From: Rubritepida sp.
GTDB taxonomy: Bacteria > Pseudomonadota > Alphaproteobacteria > Acetobacterales > Acetobacteraceae
Direction of reading: 5' to 3'
Assembly (NCBI GenBank): GCA_028291455.1
Contig: JAQGHY010000153.1
Span: forward strand, 1-37,394
DNA: 37,394 nt
Both the position numbers and the translations under genes were made by a program. Every line of letters begins with the position of its first letter. Position 1 is the first letter of the stretch. The notes beneath the pieces are model-generated. The model made no database searches and was not told where the DNA came from. It saw only the letters and a program-made list of their open reading frames with translations. Below, one piece after another: positions 31,093 to 37,394 of the stretch.

Positions 31093-32058
31093 TCACGCCG
31101 CCAGCACCACATCGAGTGGCGCACGAATACAAGCGGCGAAGTGTCCGGGGGCCAATTCGACCAGTGGCGGCGTGATCTCGCAGGCGGCGATGGCGAAGGG
31201 GCAGCGCGGCGCGAAGCGGCAGCCGGGCGGCGGGTTGCGCAGGTCCGGCACCGTGCCCTCGATGGAGGCGAGCCGCGCGCGCTTTGAATCCAGCCGCGGG
31301 GCCGCGCCCAGGAGCCCGATCGTATAGGGGTGCTGCGGCATGGCGAAGAGCTTTGCGGCGGACGCTTTCTCGGCCACGCGGCCGGCATACATCACCACCA
31401 CGTCGTCGGCATGGTCCTGCACCACGCCGAGGTCATGCGTGATCAGCACCACGGCCGTCCCCGTCTCGCGCTTCAACTCGTCGAGCAGCGCCAGGATCTG
31501 CGCCTGGACCGTCACGTCCAGCGCCGTGGTCGGCTCGTCGGCAATGAGCAGCTTGGGCTTGCAGGCCAGCGCGATGGCGATCATCACGCGCTGCCGCATG
31601 CCGCCGGAAAGCTGATGCGCGTACTGCTTCGCGCGGCGCGCGGCATCGGGGATTCGCACGCGCTCCAGCATCGCGATCGCGCGGGCCATGGCGTCGCGCG
31701 GGCTGAGTCCCTCATGCAGGCGCAGCGCCTCGGCCACCTGTTCGCCCACGGTGAAGGCGGGGTTGAGGCTGGTCATCGGCTCCTGGAAGATCATCGCGAG
31801 CTCACGGCCCCGGGCGGAGCGCTGCGCCTCCGGCGTAAGCGGGGCACCGGCCAGGCGAATGCCGCCCAGCACCTCGGCATTGTCGGCGAGCAGGCCGAGG
31901 ATGGCCAGCGCCGTCGCCGACTTGCCGCAGCCGCTCTCTCCGACGATCGCCAGCGTGCGCCCTGCCGCCACGCTGAAGGAGACGCGATCGACCGCCTGCA
32001 GCACGCCGCGATCGGTGTGGAACTGGATGCTGAGCCGATCGACGTCGAGCGCGTTCAT
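31093..32058 (-). CDS. peptide ABC transporter ATPase, DppD-like
   Basis: ABC ATPase of 321 residues and first gene of the peptide-importer operon. Walker A is GESGCGKS (about 40-47), the Q-loop is in [16 protein letters not shown], the signature is [16 protein letters not shown], Walker B is [14 protein letters not shown] and the H-loop is in [12 protein letters not shown]. The C-terminal tail has [14 protein letters not shown], the four-Cys pattern of this subfamily. AAGG lies 8 bases upstream of the ATG, and a small hairpin (ACACC-ATC-GGTGT, 32071-32083) precedes it. The operon order D-F-A-GST-B-C is unusual, because the transporter genes more often run A-B-C-D-F. Confidence 0.95.
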   Translation of the reverse strand: MNALDVDRLSIQFHTDRGVLQAVDRVSFSVAAGRTLAIVGESGCGKSATALAILGLLADNAEVLGGIRLAGAPLTPEAQRSARGRELAMIFQEPMTSLNPAFTVGEQVAEALRLHEGLSPRDAMARAIAMLERVRIPDAARRAKQYAHQLSGGMRQRVMIAIALACKPKLLIADEPTTALDVTVQAQILALLDELKRETGTAVVLITHDLGVVQDHADDVVVMYAGRVAEKASAAKLFAMPQHPYTIGLLGAAPRLDSKRARLASIEGTVPDLRNPPPGCRFAPRCPFAIAACEITPPLVELAPGHFAACIRAPLDVVLAA

Positions 32059-32248
32059 CGCTCCGCCTTCACACCATCGGTGTCCGAGCTAAGCGGATCG
32101 CGCGTGAGAAGGGACCAGGTCATGTCCAGCAGTGAAGCCCATGGAGCCGGTCGCGCAAGAGGCGTGCGCGGCCCCGCCTTTGGCCTCGCCCGCCATCTTG
32201 CCCCAGCCTTGGGCAGGCCTGCTCCATTCGGCGGCGGGTCGCCGGCCC
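32059..32248 (-). promoter_or_regulatory. 190-base intergenic region: leader of the peptide operon and end of the Liv-type operon
   Basis: It contains no convincing gene. A 7-bp stem (CTTGCCC, 32197-32203, with GGGCAGG, 32211-32217, one wobble, 7-base loop) lies 31 bases beyond the livM-like stop and may terminate that transcript, although no U-run follows. A 5-3-5 hairpin at 32071-32083 lies just upstream of the DppD ribosome-binding site. No clear -35/-10 pair was seen. Confidence 0.35.
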
Positions 32249-33235
32249 TTACAGCCGCACGCGCAGCCAGTTCCCGATCTCGCCCACGATGCCGCGGCGG
32301 AAGGCGAGCACGCAGAGCACGAAGATGCAGCCTTGGATGACGGTCACCCAGGCGCCGAACTCCGCCAGGTAGTTCTGCATGGTGATGATCACCGCCGCGC
32401 CCACAACCGGCCCGAAGATGGTCCCCAACCCGCCGACGAGCGACATGAGAACGACCTCACCGGACATGGTCCAGAACACGTCCGTCAGAGTGGCGATGCC
32501 GAAGACGATGGATTTCAGCCCGCCCGCGACGCCCGCCAGCCCGGCCGAGAGGACGAAGGCCATCAGCTTGTAGTCGTCCGTGCGGTAGCCGAGCGAGGTC
32601 GCGCGCGGCTCGTTCTCGCGAATGGACTTCAGCACCATGCCGAAGGGCGAGTGCACGATCCGGTGCACCAGCAGGAAGCCGATCAGGAAGATGCCTGCCG
32701 TCATCCAATACATCGTGAGGTCGCGGCCTAGGTCGAAGAGGCCGAGGAAGCGGCCGCGCGGGATGGACTGGATGCCGTCCTCGCCGCTGGTGAAGGGTGC
32801 CTGGACGCAAAAGAAGTAGACCATCTGGGCGAATGCGAGTGTGATCATTGCGAAGTAGATGCCCTGCCGGCGGATGGCGATCCAGCCGATAACCAGGCCG
32901 AGCAGCGCACCCACCGCACCGCCGATGAGGATGGAAAGCTCAGGCGGCAGGCCCCAGACCTTGGCGGAATGACCGGCGAGATAGCCGCCCATGCCGAAGA
33001 AGGCCGCATGGCCGAAGCTCAGCAGGCCGACATAGCCGATCAGCAGGTTGAAGGCGCAGGCGAAGAGCGCGAAGCAGAGCAGCTTCATCAGGAACATGGG
33101 GTAGAAGTAGAAGGGGCTGATCAGGATGAAGGCCAGCATCAGTCCGAAGGCGATGAGCTGGGCTTTGCTGAAACCGAGAAGCACGCCCTCTTCCTGACGG
33201 AAATCCGTGCCGCTGAAACCACCGGGAGCCGCCAT
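32249..33235 (-). CDS. branched-chain amino-acid-type ABC permease, LivM-like
   Basis: Inner-membrane permease of 328 residues in the LivM family. The hallmark segment AFNLLIGYVGLLSFGHAAFFGMGGYLAG lies near residues 60-87. It is followed by YFAMITLAFAQMVYFF, the SPFGMVLKSIRENEPRATSLGY cytoplasmic coupling region and SAGLAGVAGGLKSIVFG. The family's usual final stretch LVGGLGTIFGPVVGAA is present. A 30-residue polar N-terminus precedes the first helix. It starts 3 bases after the LivH-like stop and is the last gene of this operon in the window. The Liv ATPases are not downstream and must be upstream (beyond the right edge) or elsewhere. Confidence 0.93.
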   Translation of the reverse strand: MAAPGGFSGTDFRQEEGVLLGFSKAQLIAFGLMLAFILISPFYFYPMFLMKLLCFALFACAFNLLIGYVGLLSFGHAAFFGMGGYLAGHSAKVWGLPPELSILIGGAVGALLGLVIGWIAIRRQGIYFAMITLAFAQMVYFFCVQAPFTSGEDGIQSIPRGRFLGLFDLGRDLTMYWMTAGIFLIGFLLVHRIVHSPFGMVLKSIRENEPRATSLGYRTDDYKLMAFVLSAGLAGVAGGLKSIVFGIATLTDVFWTMSGEVVLMSLVGGLGTIFGPVVGAAVIITMQNYLAEFGAWVTVIQGCIFVLCVLAFRRGIVGEIGNWLRVRL

Positions 33236-33238
33236 TGC

Positions 33239-34405
33239 TCAGGCCCTCCCGAAGAGGCCGGCGGGGCGCGCCAGCAGCACGATCGCCATCACGACGAAGA
33301 TTACGGTGGAGGAGGCTTCCGGATAGAACACCTTGGTCAAACCTTCGATGATGCCGAGCCCGAAGCCCGTGACGACCGAGCCCAGGATGGACCCCATGCC
33401 GCCGATGACGACGACGGCGAAGACGATGATGATGAGGTTGGAGCCCATCTGCGGATTGACCGAATAGATCGGCGCCGCAAGCACGCCGGCGAAGGCGGCC
33501 AGCGCCACGCCCGCGCCGTAGGTCAGCGTCATCATGCGCGGCACGTTGATGCCGAAAGCCTGCACGAGGGCGGGGTTCTCGGTGGCGGCGCGCAGGTAGC
33601 TGCCGATCTTCGTCTTCTCGATGACGAGCCAGGTGGCCAGGCACATGACGACGGCGACGACCACGACCCAGCCGCGATAGACCGGCATGTACATGAAGCC
33701 GAGATCCCAGGCGCCCTGGAGCTCGGGCGGGATGCGGTAGGGCAGGCCGGAGCTGCCGTACTGGTTGCGGAAGATGCCCTCGATGATGAGCCCGACACCG
33801 AAGGTGAGCAGCAGGCCGTAGAGATGATCGAGGCGGTAGAGCGGCGAAATCAGCAGCCGCTCAGCCAGGATCCCGGTGGTTCCGACCAGCAGCGGCGCCA
33901 GGAGGAGCGACCACCAATAGCCCAGGCCGTTGGGGAAGATGACGCCCAGCATCCTGGCGAACGGCCCGCCGTCGGCAAAGAGCCACTGGAGGACGCCGCC
34001 TCCGGAAGCGTCCATGGATCGCGCCATCACGACATCCAAGTAGGGCACCAGCGGCAGCAGGATCGTGCAGAGCCATAGCGCGGAGAGGCCGATCACGATC
34101 GTGCGCCGTACGGAGACGCTTAATCGGACATGGGACAGTCCCCATTCCAGCAGCAGGACGAATGTCGGGAGCAGCAGGAGGGCGAGACCGAGCCTCGCGG
34201 TGTCGTTGCTGCCCATGCTCAGCAGCATCCATGCGGCGAAGGCCCCCATCATGAACTGTGCGCCGTGCGCAAAGTTGATCACGTTCAGCATGCCGAAGAT
34301 GACGGCGAGCCCGAGCGAGAGCAGCGCGTAGAATGCCCCGTTGATGAGGCCCAGAAGCACCTGCCCGAACAGCAGCGGTGCCGGAATGCCGAAAATATCG
34401 TCCAT
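33239..34405 (-). CDS. branched-chain amino-acid-type ABC permease, LivH-like, with a large insertion
   Basis: LivH-family permease of 388 residues, about 90 longer than usual. The N-terminal helix ends in GLAVIFGMLNVINFAHGAQFMMGAF, as expected. The normal sequence resumes near AERLLISPLYRLDHLYGLLLTFGVGLI (about 181-207). Between them, residues about 66-160 form an extra segment. It contains two further hydrophobic stretches (LGLALLLLPTFVLLLEWGL; TIVIGLSALWLCTILLPLVPYL) and a polar Gly-rich part (MDASGGGVLQWLFADGGPF). The C-terminal half (ATENPALVQAFGINV, AALAAFAGVLAAPI) is normal. The polar part could sit on the periplasmic face near the docked binding protein; this is inference from hydropathy read by eye. 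Confidence 0.92.
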   Translation of the reverse strand: MDDIFGIPAPLLFGQVLLGLINGAFYALLSLGLAVIFGMLNVINFAHGAQFMMGAFAAWMLLSMGSNDTARLGLALLLLPTFVLLLEWGLSHVRLSVSVRRTIVIGLSALWLCTILLPLVPYLDVVMARSMDASGGGVLQWLFADGGPFARMLGVIFPNGLGYWWSLLLAPLLVGTTGILAERLLISPLYRLDHLYGLLLTFGVGLIIEGIFRNQYGSSGLPYRIPPELQGAWDLGFMYMPVYRGWVVVVAVVMCLATWLVIEKTKIGSYLRAATENPALVQAFGINVPRMMTLTYGAGVALAAFAGVLAAPIYSVNPQMGSNLIIIVFAVVVIGGMGSILGSVVTGFGLGIIEGLTKVFYPEASSTVIFVVMAIVLLARPAGLFGRA

Positions 34406-34412
34406 GCGTGGT

Positions 34413-35633
34413 CTATCCCCTGACGAGCGGGCAACCGCCCTCGTGCATCGGCCGGAAAGCTTCCTCGGCCGGGTTGGTGGCGATGATCTTGTAGTAGTCC
34501 CAGGTGCCGGTGGATTCTTCGGGAGATTTCACCTGGAACAGGTAGCTGGGGTGAAGCTTGCGCCCGTCCTCGCGCACGCGGCCGATGCCGAAGGCGTCGT
34601 CATCCGTCGGCATCGCCTTCATATGCGCGACCATGGCGGCACCATCCGCCACGGCTGTCTGGGCACCAAGCGCGGCGACGGATTTGAGGTAGTGTACCGT
34701 CGCGCTGTAGCACCCGGCATGGACGTTGCCGGGCATGGATTGGCCCGGCATGCGCGGCCGCACACGGGCGGTGAAGGCGCGGGTGCGGTCGTTCAGATCC
34801 CAGTAGAAGGGCTCGGTCAGAAGCAGGCCCTCCGCCGCGCGCAGGCCTAGGGCCTGCACCTCGTGGAAGCTCATCAGCAGGCCGGCGACGCGCATGGTGC
34901 GGAGCAGGCCGAACTCGCGCGCCTGGATGATGCAGGTGGCGGTGTCGTTGCCTGCATTGGCCAGCGCTAGCACCTTGGCGCGCGAGGCCTGGGCAGCGAG
35001 CAGGAAGGACGAGAAATCCGTCGTCGCCGGGAAGGGGTAGCGGACGGAGCCGAGCACGCGGCCGCCCTCGGCCTCCACGAATTGCGAGACATCGCGCTGA
35101 AGCACCTGGCCGAAGGCATAGTCGGCCGCTACGAAGAACCAGCTGTCGCCGCCCGCGCGCGTCACCGCCGCGCCGGTCCCCTTGGCAAGCATATAGGTGT
35201 CGTAGCTCCAGTGGATCGTGTTGGGCGAGCAGGCGGCGCCGGTAAGCTCCGGCGTGGCGGCGCCCGAATTCAGGAAGACCTTGTTCTTTTGCCGGGAGAT
35301 GGTGCTGACCGCCAGCGCTACCCAGGTTGTCGGTACATCGAGAATCACGTCGACGCCCTGGTCGTACCACTGGCGTGCGATGGCGGCGCCGACATCCGCG
35401 CGGTTCTGGTGGTCGGCCTGGATGACCTCCACCTGCAGGCCGAGCGGCCCGGCGAATTCCAGCACTGCCTGGCGCGTGCAGGCGACGCTGCCCGCCCCGG
35501 TCGGGTCGCGATAGGGGCCGTTCATGTCCGTCAGCACGCCGATGCGCAGCGTACCGGCCCGCTGCGCGCGGAGCTGCGCTAGCGGCAGGGCGCCAAAGCC
35601 GGCGGCAAGAAGATGTCGGCGATGCGGACCCAG
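34413..35633 (-). CDS. Liv-type ABC periplasmic binding protein, paralogue 3, apparent CTG start
   Basis: Periplasmic receptor of the Peripla_BP_6 type, about 406 residues. The family N-terminus GTLRIGVLTDMNGPYRDPTG is preceded by a signal peptide (HRRHLLAAGFGALPLAQLRA). No ATG, GTG or TTG exists at its head in this frame; the frame runs open far upstream through the neighbouring gene. The only fitting start is a CTG at 35633, with AAGGA 8 bases upstream. Further core motifs are IQADHQNRADVGAAIARQWYDQG, SYDTYMLAKGTGAAV and VRYPFPATTDFSSFLL. It is closely related to the two genes upstream, which have the same conserved C-terminal EGGCP. It lies 7 bases before the LivH-like gene. Ligand unknown. 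Confidence 0.88.
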   Translation of the reverse strand: MGPHRRHLLAAGFGALPLAQLRAQRAGTLRIGVLTDMNGPYRDPTGAGSVACTRQAVLEFAGPLGLQVEVIQADHQNRADVGAAIARQWYDQGVDVILDVPTTWVALAVSTISRQKNKVFLNSGAATPELTGAACSPNTIHWSYDTYMLAKGTGAAVTRAGGDSWFFVAADYAFGQVLQRDVSQFVEAEGGRVLGSVRYPFPATTDFSSFLLAAQASRAKVLALANAGNDTATCIIQAREFGLLRTMRVAGLLMSFHEVQALGLRAAEGLLLTEPFYWDLNDRTRAFTARVRPRMPGQSMPGNVHAGCYSATVHYLKSVAALGAQTAVADGAAMVAHMKAMPTDDDAFGIGRVREDGRKLHPSYLFQVKSPEESTGTWDYYKIIATNPAEEAFRPMHEGGCPLVRG

Positions 35634-35656
35634 TCGCTTTGTCCTTCGTGGTGATT

Positions 35657-35676
35657 CGGGCGGGTCGCCCCGCCCG
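35657..35676 (-). other. GC-rich hairpin between binding-protein genes
   Basis: CGGGCGG (35657-35663) and CCGCCCG (35670-35676) form a perfect 7-bp stem with a 6-base loop, starting 7 bases after the stop of paralogue 2 and upstream of the AAGGA of paralogue 3. It has no U-tract. Such intercistronic stems often protect the upstream message, which would favour high binding-protein levels over the permeases. Confidence 0.45.
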
Positions 35677-35683
35677 GTGAGGC

Positions 35684-36916
35684 TCAGGTGCGGATGAACG
35701 GGCAGCCGCCTTCGGAGAGCGGGCGCCAGGCCTCGTCCGCGGAGGTGGTCTGCAGCAGCTTCAGGTAGTCCCACGGTGCACGGCTTTCGGCCGGCGTCTT
35801 CACCTCGAAGAGGTAGGAGGGGATCATCATGCGGCCATCGGCGCGGATCGAGCCGCGGCCGAAAGCCTCGTCCTCCACCGGCATCGCCTTCATGCGGTTC
35901 ATCACCTCGACGCCCGACACCTTGGACGCCGCCACGCCCATGTCGGCGATCGCCTTCAGATAGTGCAGCGTCGCCGAGTAGTTGCCGGCCGTCAGCATGT
36001 TGGGCATCGCACGGTTGTTCAACCGCGGCTGCACCCGGCGGGCGAGGGCACGCATATGGTCGTTGAGGTCCCAGTAGTAGCTCTCGGTCATCACCAGCCC
36101 CTGCGCGGTTTCGAGGCCGAGGGCGTGGACGTCGGCGATGAACATCAGCAGCGCCGCGAGCTTCGTGCCGCGCCGCGTGATGCCGAACTCGGCCGCCTGC
36201 TTGATGCTGTTGACGGTGTCGGCGCCGGCATTGGCGAAACCGATCACCTTCGCGCGGCTCGCCTGCGCCTGCAGCAGGTAGGAGGAGAAATCGGTGGTCG
36301 CGGGGAAGGGATAGCGCACGCTCCCTGCAACCCGTCCGCCATTGGCGCGCACGAAAGCCGAGGCGTCGCGCTCCAGCGCATGGCCGAAGGCGTAGTCGGC
36401 GGTGACGAAGAACCAACTGTCGCCGCCCGCGCGCACCATCGCCCCGCCGGTGGATTTCGCTAGCATATAGGTGTCGTAGACCCAATGCGCGGTGTTCGGG
36501 CTGCATTGCGGCCCTGTCAGATCGGCCGTCGCGGCGCCGACATTGATGTATACCTTGTTCTTCTCGCGGGCGACGGAATTGACCGCGAGGCCCACCGAGG
36601 ATGTCGGCACATCGAGGATCATATCCACGCCCTGGTCGTACCACTGGCGGGCGATATTGGCGCCGACATCGGGCCGGTTCTGATGGTCCGCGCCGACCAC
36701 TTCGACATTGAAGCCGCGGCCGTTGCCGAATTCCTGCGCGGCGATCTGCGCCATGATGACGCCGTTCGGCCCGCCGATGTCCCGGTAGGGGCCGGACTGG
36801 TCGTTCAGCACGCCGATCTTGATCGTATTCGCGGCCTGGGCGCGCGCGCTGAGGCTGGGCACCGCGGCCAGCCCGGCGGTGGCACCCATGAGGGTACGGC
36901 GGTTCATGTTGATCAT
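35684..36916 (-). CDS. Liv-type ABC periplasmic binding protein, paralogue 2
   Basis: Periplasmic receptor of 410 residues (Peripla_BP_6 family). The ATG at 36916 has GGGAGA 8-9 bases upstream and opens the signal peptide MINMNRRTLMGATAGLAAVP, ending at SARAQA. The mature protein starts NTIKIGVLNDQSGPYRDIGG. It shares long runs with the neighbouring paralogues: GADHQNRPDVGANIARQWYD, VYDTYMLAKSTGGAMVRAGG, VRYPFPATTDFSSYLLQAQ, and the end GGCPFIRT. The family binds branched-chain amino acids, amides, aromatic acids or related compounds; the ligand here is unknown. It is the middle one of three tandem receptor genes feeding a single LivH-LivM pair in this window. Confidence 0.93.
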   Translation of the reverse strand: MINMNRRTLMGATAGLAAVPSLSARAQAANTIKIGVLNDQSGPYRDIGGPNGVIMAQIAAQEFGNGRGFNVEVVGADHQNRPDVGANIARQWYDQGVDMILDVPTSSVGLAVNSVAREKNKVYINVGAATADLTGPQCSPNTAHWVYDTYMLAKSTGGAMVRAGGDSWFFVTADYAFGHALERDASAFVRANGGRVAGSVRYPFPATTDFSSYLLQAQASRAKVIGFANAGADTVNSIKQAAEFGITRRGTKLAALLMFIADVHALGLETAQGLVMTESYYWDLNDHMRALARRVQPRLNNRAMPNMLTAGNYSATLHYLKAIADMGVAASKVSGVEVMNRMKAMPVEDEAFGRGSIRADGRMMIPSYLFEVKTPAESRAPWDYLKLLQTTSADEAWRPLSEGGCPFIRT

Positions 36917-36943
36917 TGGACGGTTCTCCCTGTGAGTGGAGCG

Positions 36944-36959
36944 GGCGGTCTTCGCCGCC
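36944..36959 (-). other. small hairpin between paralogues 1 and 2
   Basis: GGCGG (36944-36948) and CCGCC (36955-36959) make a 5-bp stem with a 6-base loop in the 65-base gap between the stop of paralogue 1 (36982) and the start of paralogue 2 (36916). It occupies the same relative position as the hairpin at 35657-35676. It is weak on its own and has no U-run. Confidence 0.3.
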
Positions 36960-36981
36960 TCGCCCCGGTTGCGGATAGGTT

Positions 36982-37394
36982 CTAGCGAGCGAGCGAGCAG
37001 CCCCCCTGCGCGAGCGGGCGGAAGCTTTCCGAAGCGGGCGTGGTGCCGATCAGCTTGTAGTAGTCCCAGGGCGCGCGGCTCTCCGCCGGCGTCTTCACCT
37101 CGAAGAGGTAGGACGGATGCAGCTTGCGGCCGTCGATGCGGACGCTGCCCTCGCCAAAGGCGTCGTCGGAGGTCGGCATCGCCTTCATCTTGTTGACGGC
37201 GTCGATGCCGCTGGCCTTGGCGGCCGCCACGCCCATGTCGCCGACGGCCTTGAGGTAATGCAGCACCGCCGAGTAGCAGCCGGCCTGCACCATCGAGGGC
37301 TTGATGTTCCCCGGCATGGCGCCGAGGCGCGTGGTGAATGCGCGGGTCTTGTCGTTCAGGTCCCAGTAGAAGGTCTCGGTCAGGACCAGGCCCT
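36982..37394 (-). CDS. Liv-type ABC periplasmic binding protein, paralogue 1 (C-terminal part, cut by window edge)
   Basis: The visible 137 residues are the C-terminal third of a third Peripla_BP_6 receptor. They start at LVLTETFYWDLNDKTRAF, followed by MVQAGCYSAVLHYLKAVGDMG and KMKAMPTSDDAFGEGSVRID, and end in QGGCSLAR. They align without gaps worth noting to the same part of the two downstream paralogues. The TAG at 36982-36984 is the stop. The N-terminus lies beyond the right edge, where LivG/LivF ATPase genes might also be found. Confidence 0.92.
   Translation of the reverse strand, partial: GLVLTETFYWDLNDKTRAFTTRLGAMPGNIKPSMVQAGCYSAVLHYLKAVGDMGVAAAKASGIDAVNKMKAMPTSDDAFGEGSVRIDGRKLHPSYLFEVKTPAESRAPWDYYKLIGTTPASESFRPLAQGGCSLAR

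Noticed and set aside
35634-36644. Continuous frame that would fuse paralogue 3 to about 330 upstream residues
   Set aside because: The extra part is an out-of-frame reading of paralogue 2 (Arg/Pro-rich, no motifs). The true start is placed at the signal peptide instead.

Overview
The window is GC-rich (about two-thirds G+C by eye), densely coded and without IS elements, tRNA/rRNA genes, CRISPR arrays or phage genes. It looks like the chromosome of an alphaproteobacterium. Four Bug/TctC-type periplasmic binding proteins, amidases, NtaA-type flavin monooxygenases and many ABC binding proteins resemble Acetobacteraceae of the Roseomonas type, but this taxonomic guess rests on gene content only.

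Layout. (1) 1-4410, minus strand: a siderophore/iron uptake module with a Sel1-repeat protein, a TonB-dependent receptor, a PiuC-type Fe(II) dioxygenase and the start of ExbB. Two near-identical Fur-like operators precede the Sel1 and receptor genes. (2) 4418-8376, minus: an operon of zinc-type dehydrogenase, PaaI thioesterase, acyl-CoA synthetase and a TctC binding protein. (3) 8470-11029, minus: TctC, a 67-residue unknown protein and an amidase, divergent from (4) 11180-13497, plus: a LysR regulator, a RidA-like protein and another TctC. (5) 13494-16716: a carboxymuconolactone decarboxylase-family protein and a 2-hydroxyacid dehydrogenase (minus), an amidase (plus) and a small membrane protein (minus). 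(6) 16869-23779, plus: a complete tripartite tricarboxylate transporter (tctC-tctB-tctA), then two tandem NtaA/SnaA-type flavin monooxygenases and a TauD-type dioxygenase. This looks like an uptake-plus-oxidation pathway for an unidentified organic acid. (7) 23787-24490, minus: a 44-residue ORF and a 168-residue Cys-containing protein of unknown function behind a third Fur-like operator. A nitroreductase and a Yip1-family membrane protein follow on the plus strand. (8) 25869-26065: a truncated, frameshifted relic of an amidohydrolase. (9) 26078-32058, minus: a complete dipeptide/glutathione-type ABC importer with a glutathione S-transferase inside the operon. (10) 32249-37394, minus: a branched-chain-amino-acid-type ABC system with three tandem paralogous binding proteins (one cut by the window edge) and two permeases, but no ATPases in the window.

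Together the genes describe a nutritional generalist: many periplasmic receptors for small carboxylates, amides and peptides, each beside a few enzymes (amidases, CoA ligase, dehydrogenases, oxygenases) that could process the imported compound, plus an iron-starvation response. The least explained parts are the Fur-box-associated pair of unknown genes (24284-24432), the 29-codon ORF that exactly bridges tctA and the first monooxygenase (19901-19990), and the substrate of the tct-monooxygenase-dioxygenase operon. Function assignments come from motif recognition and family memory; no database search was run.
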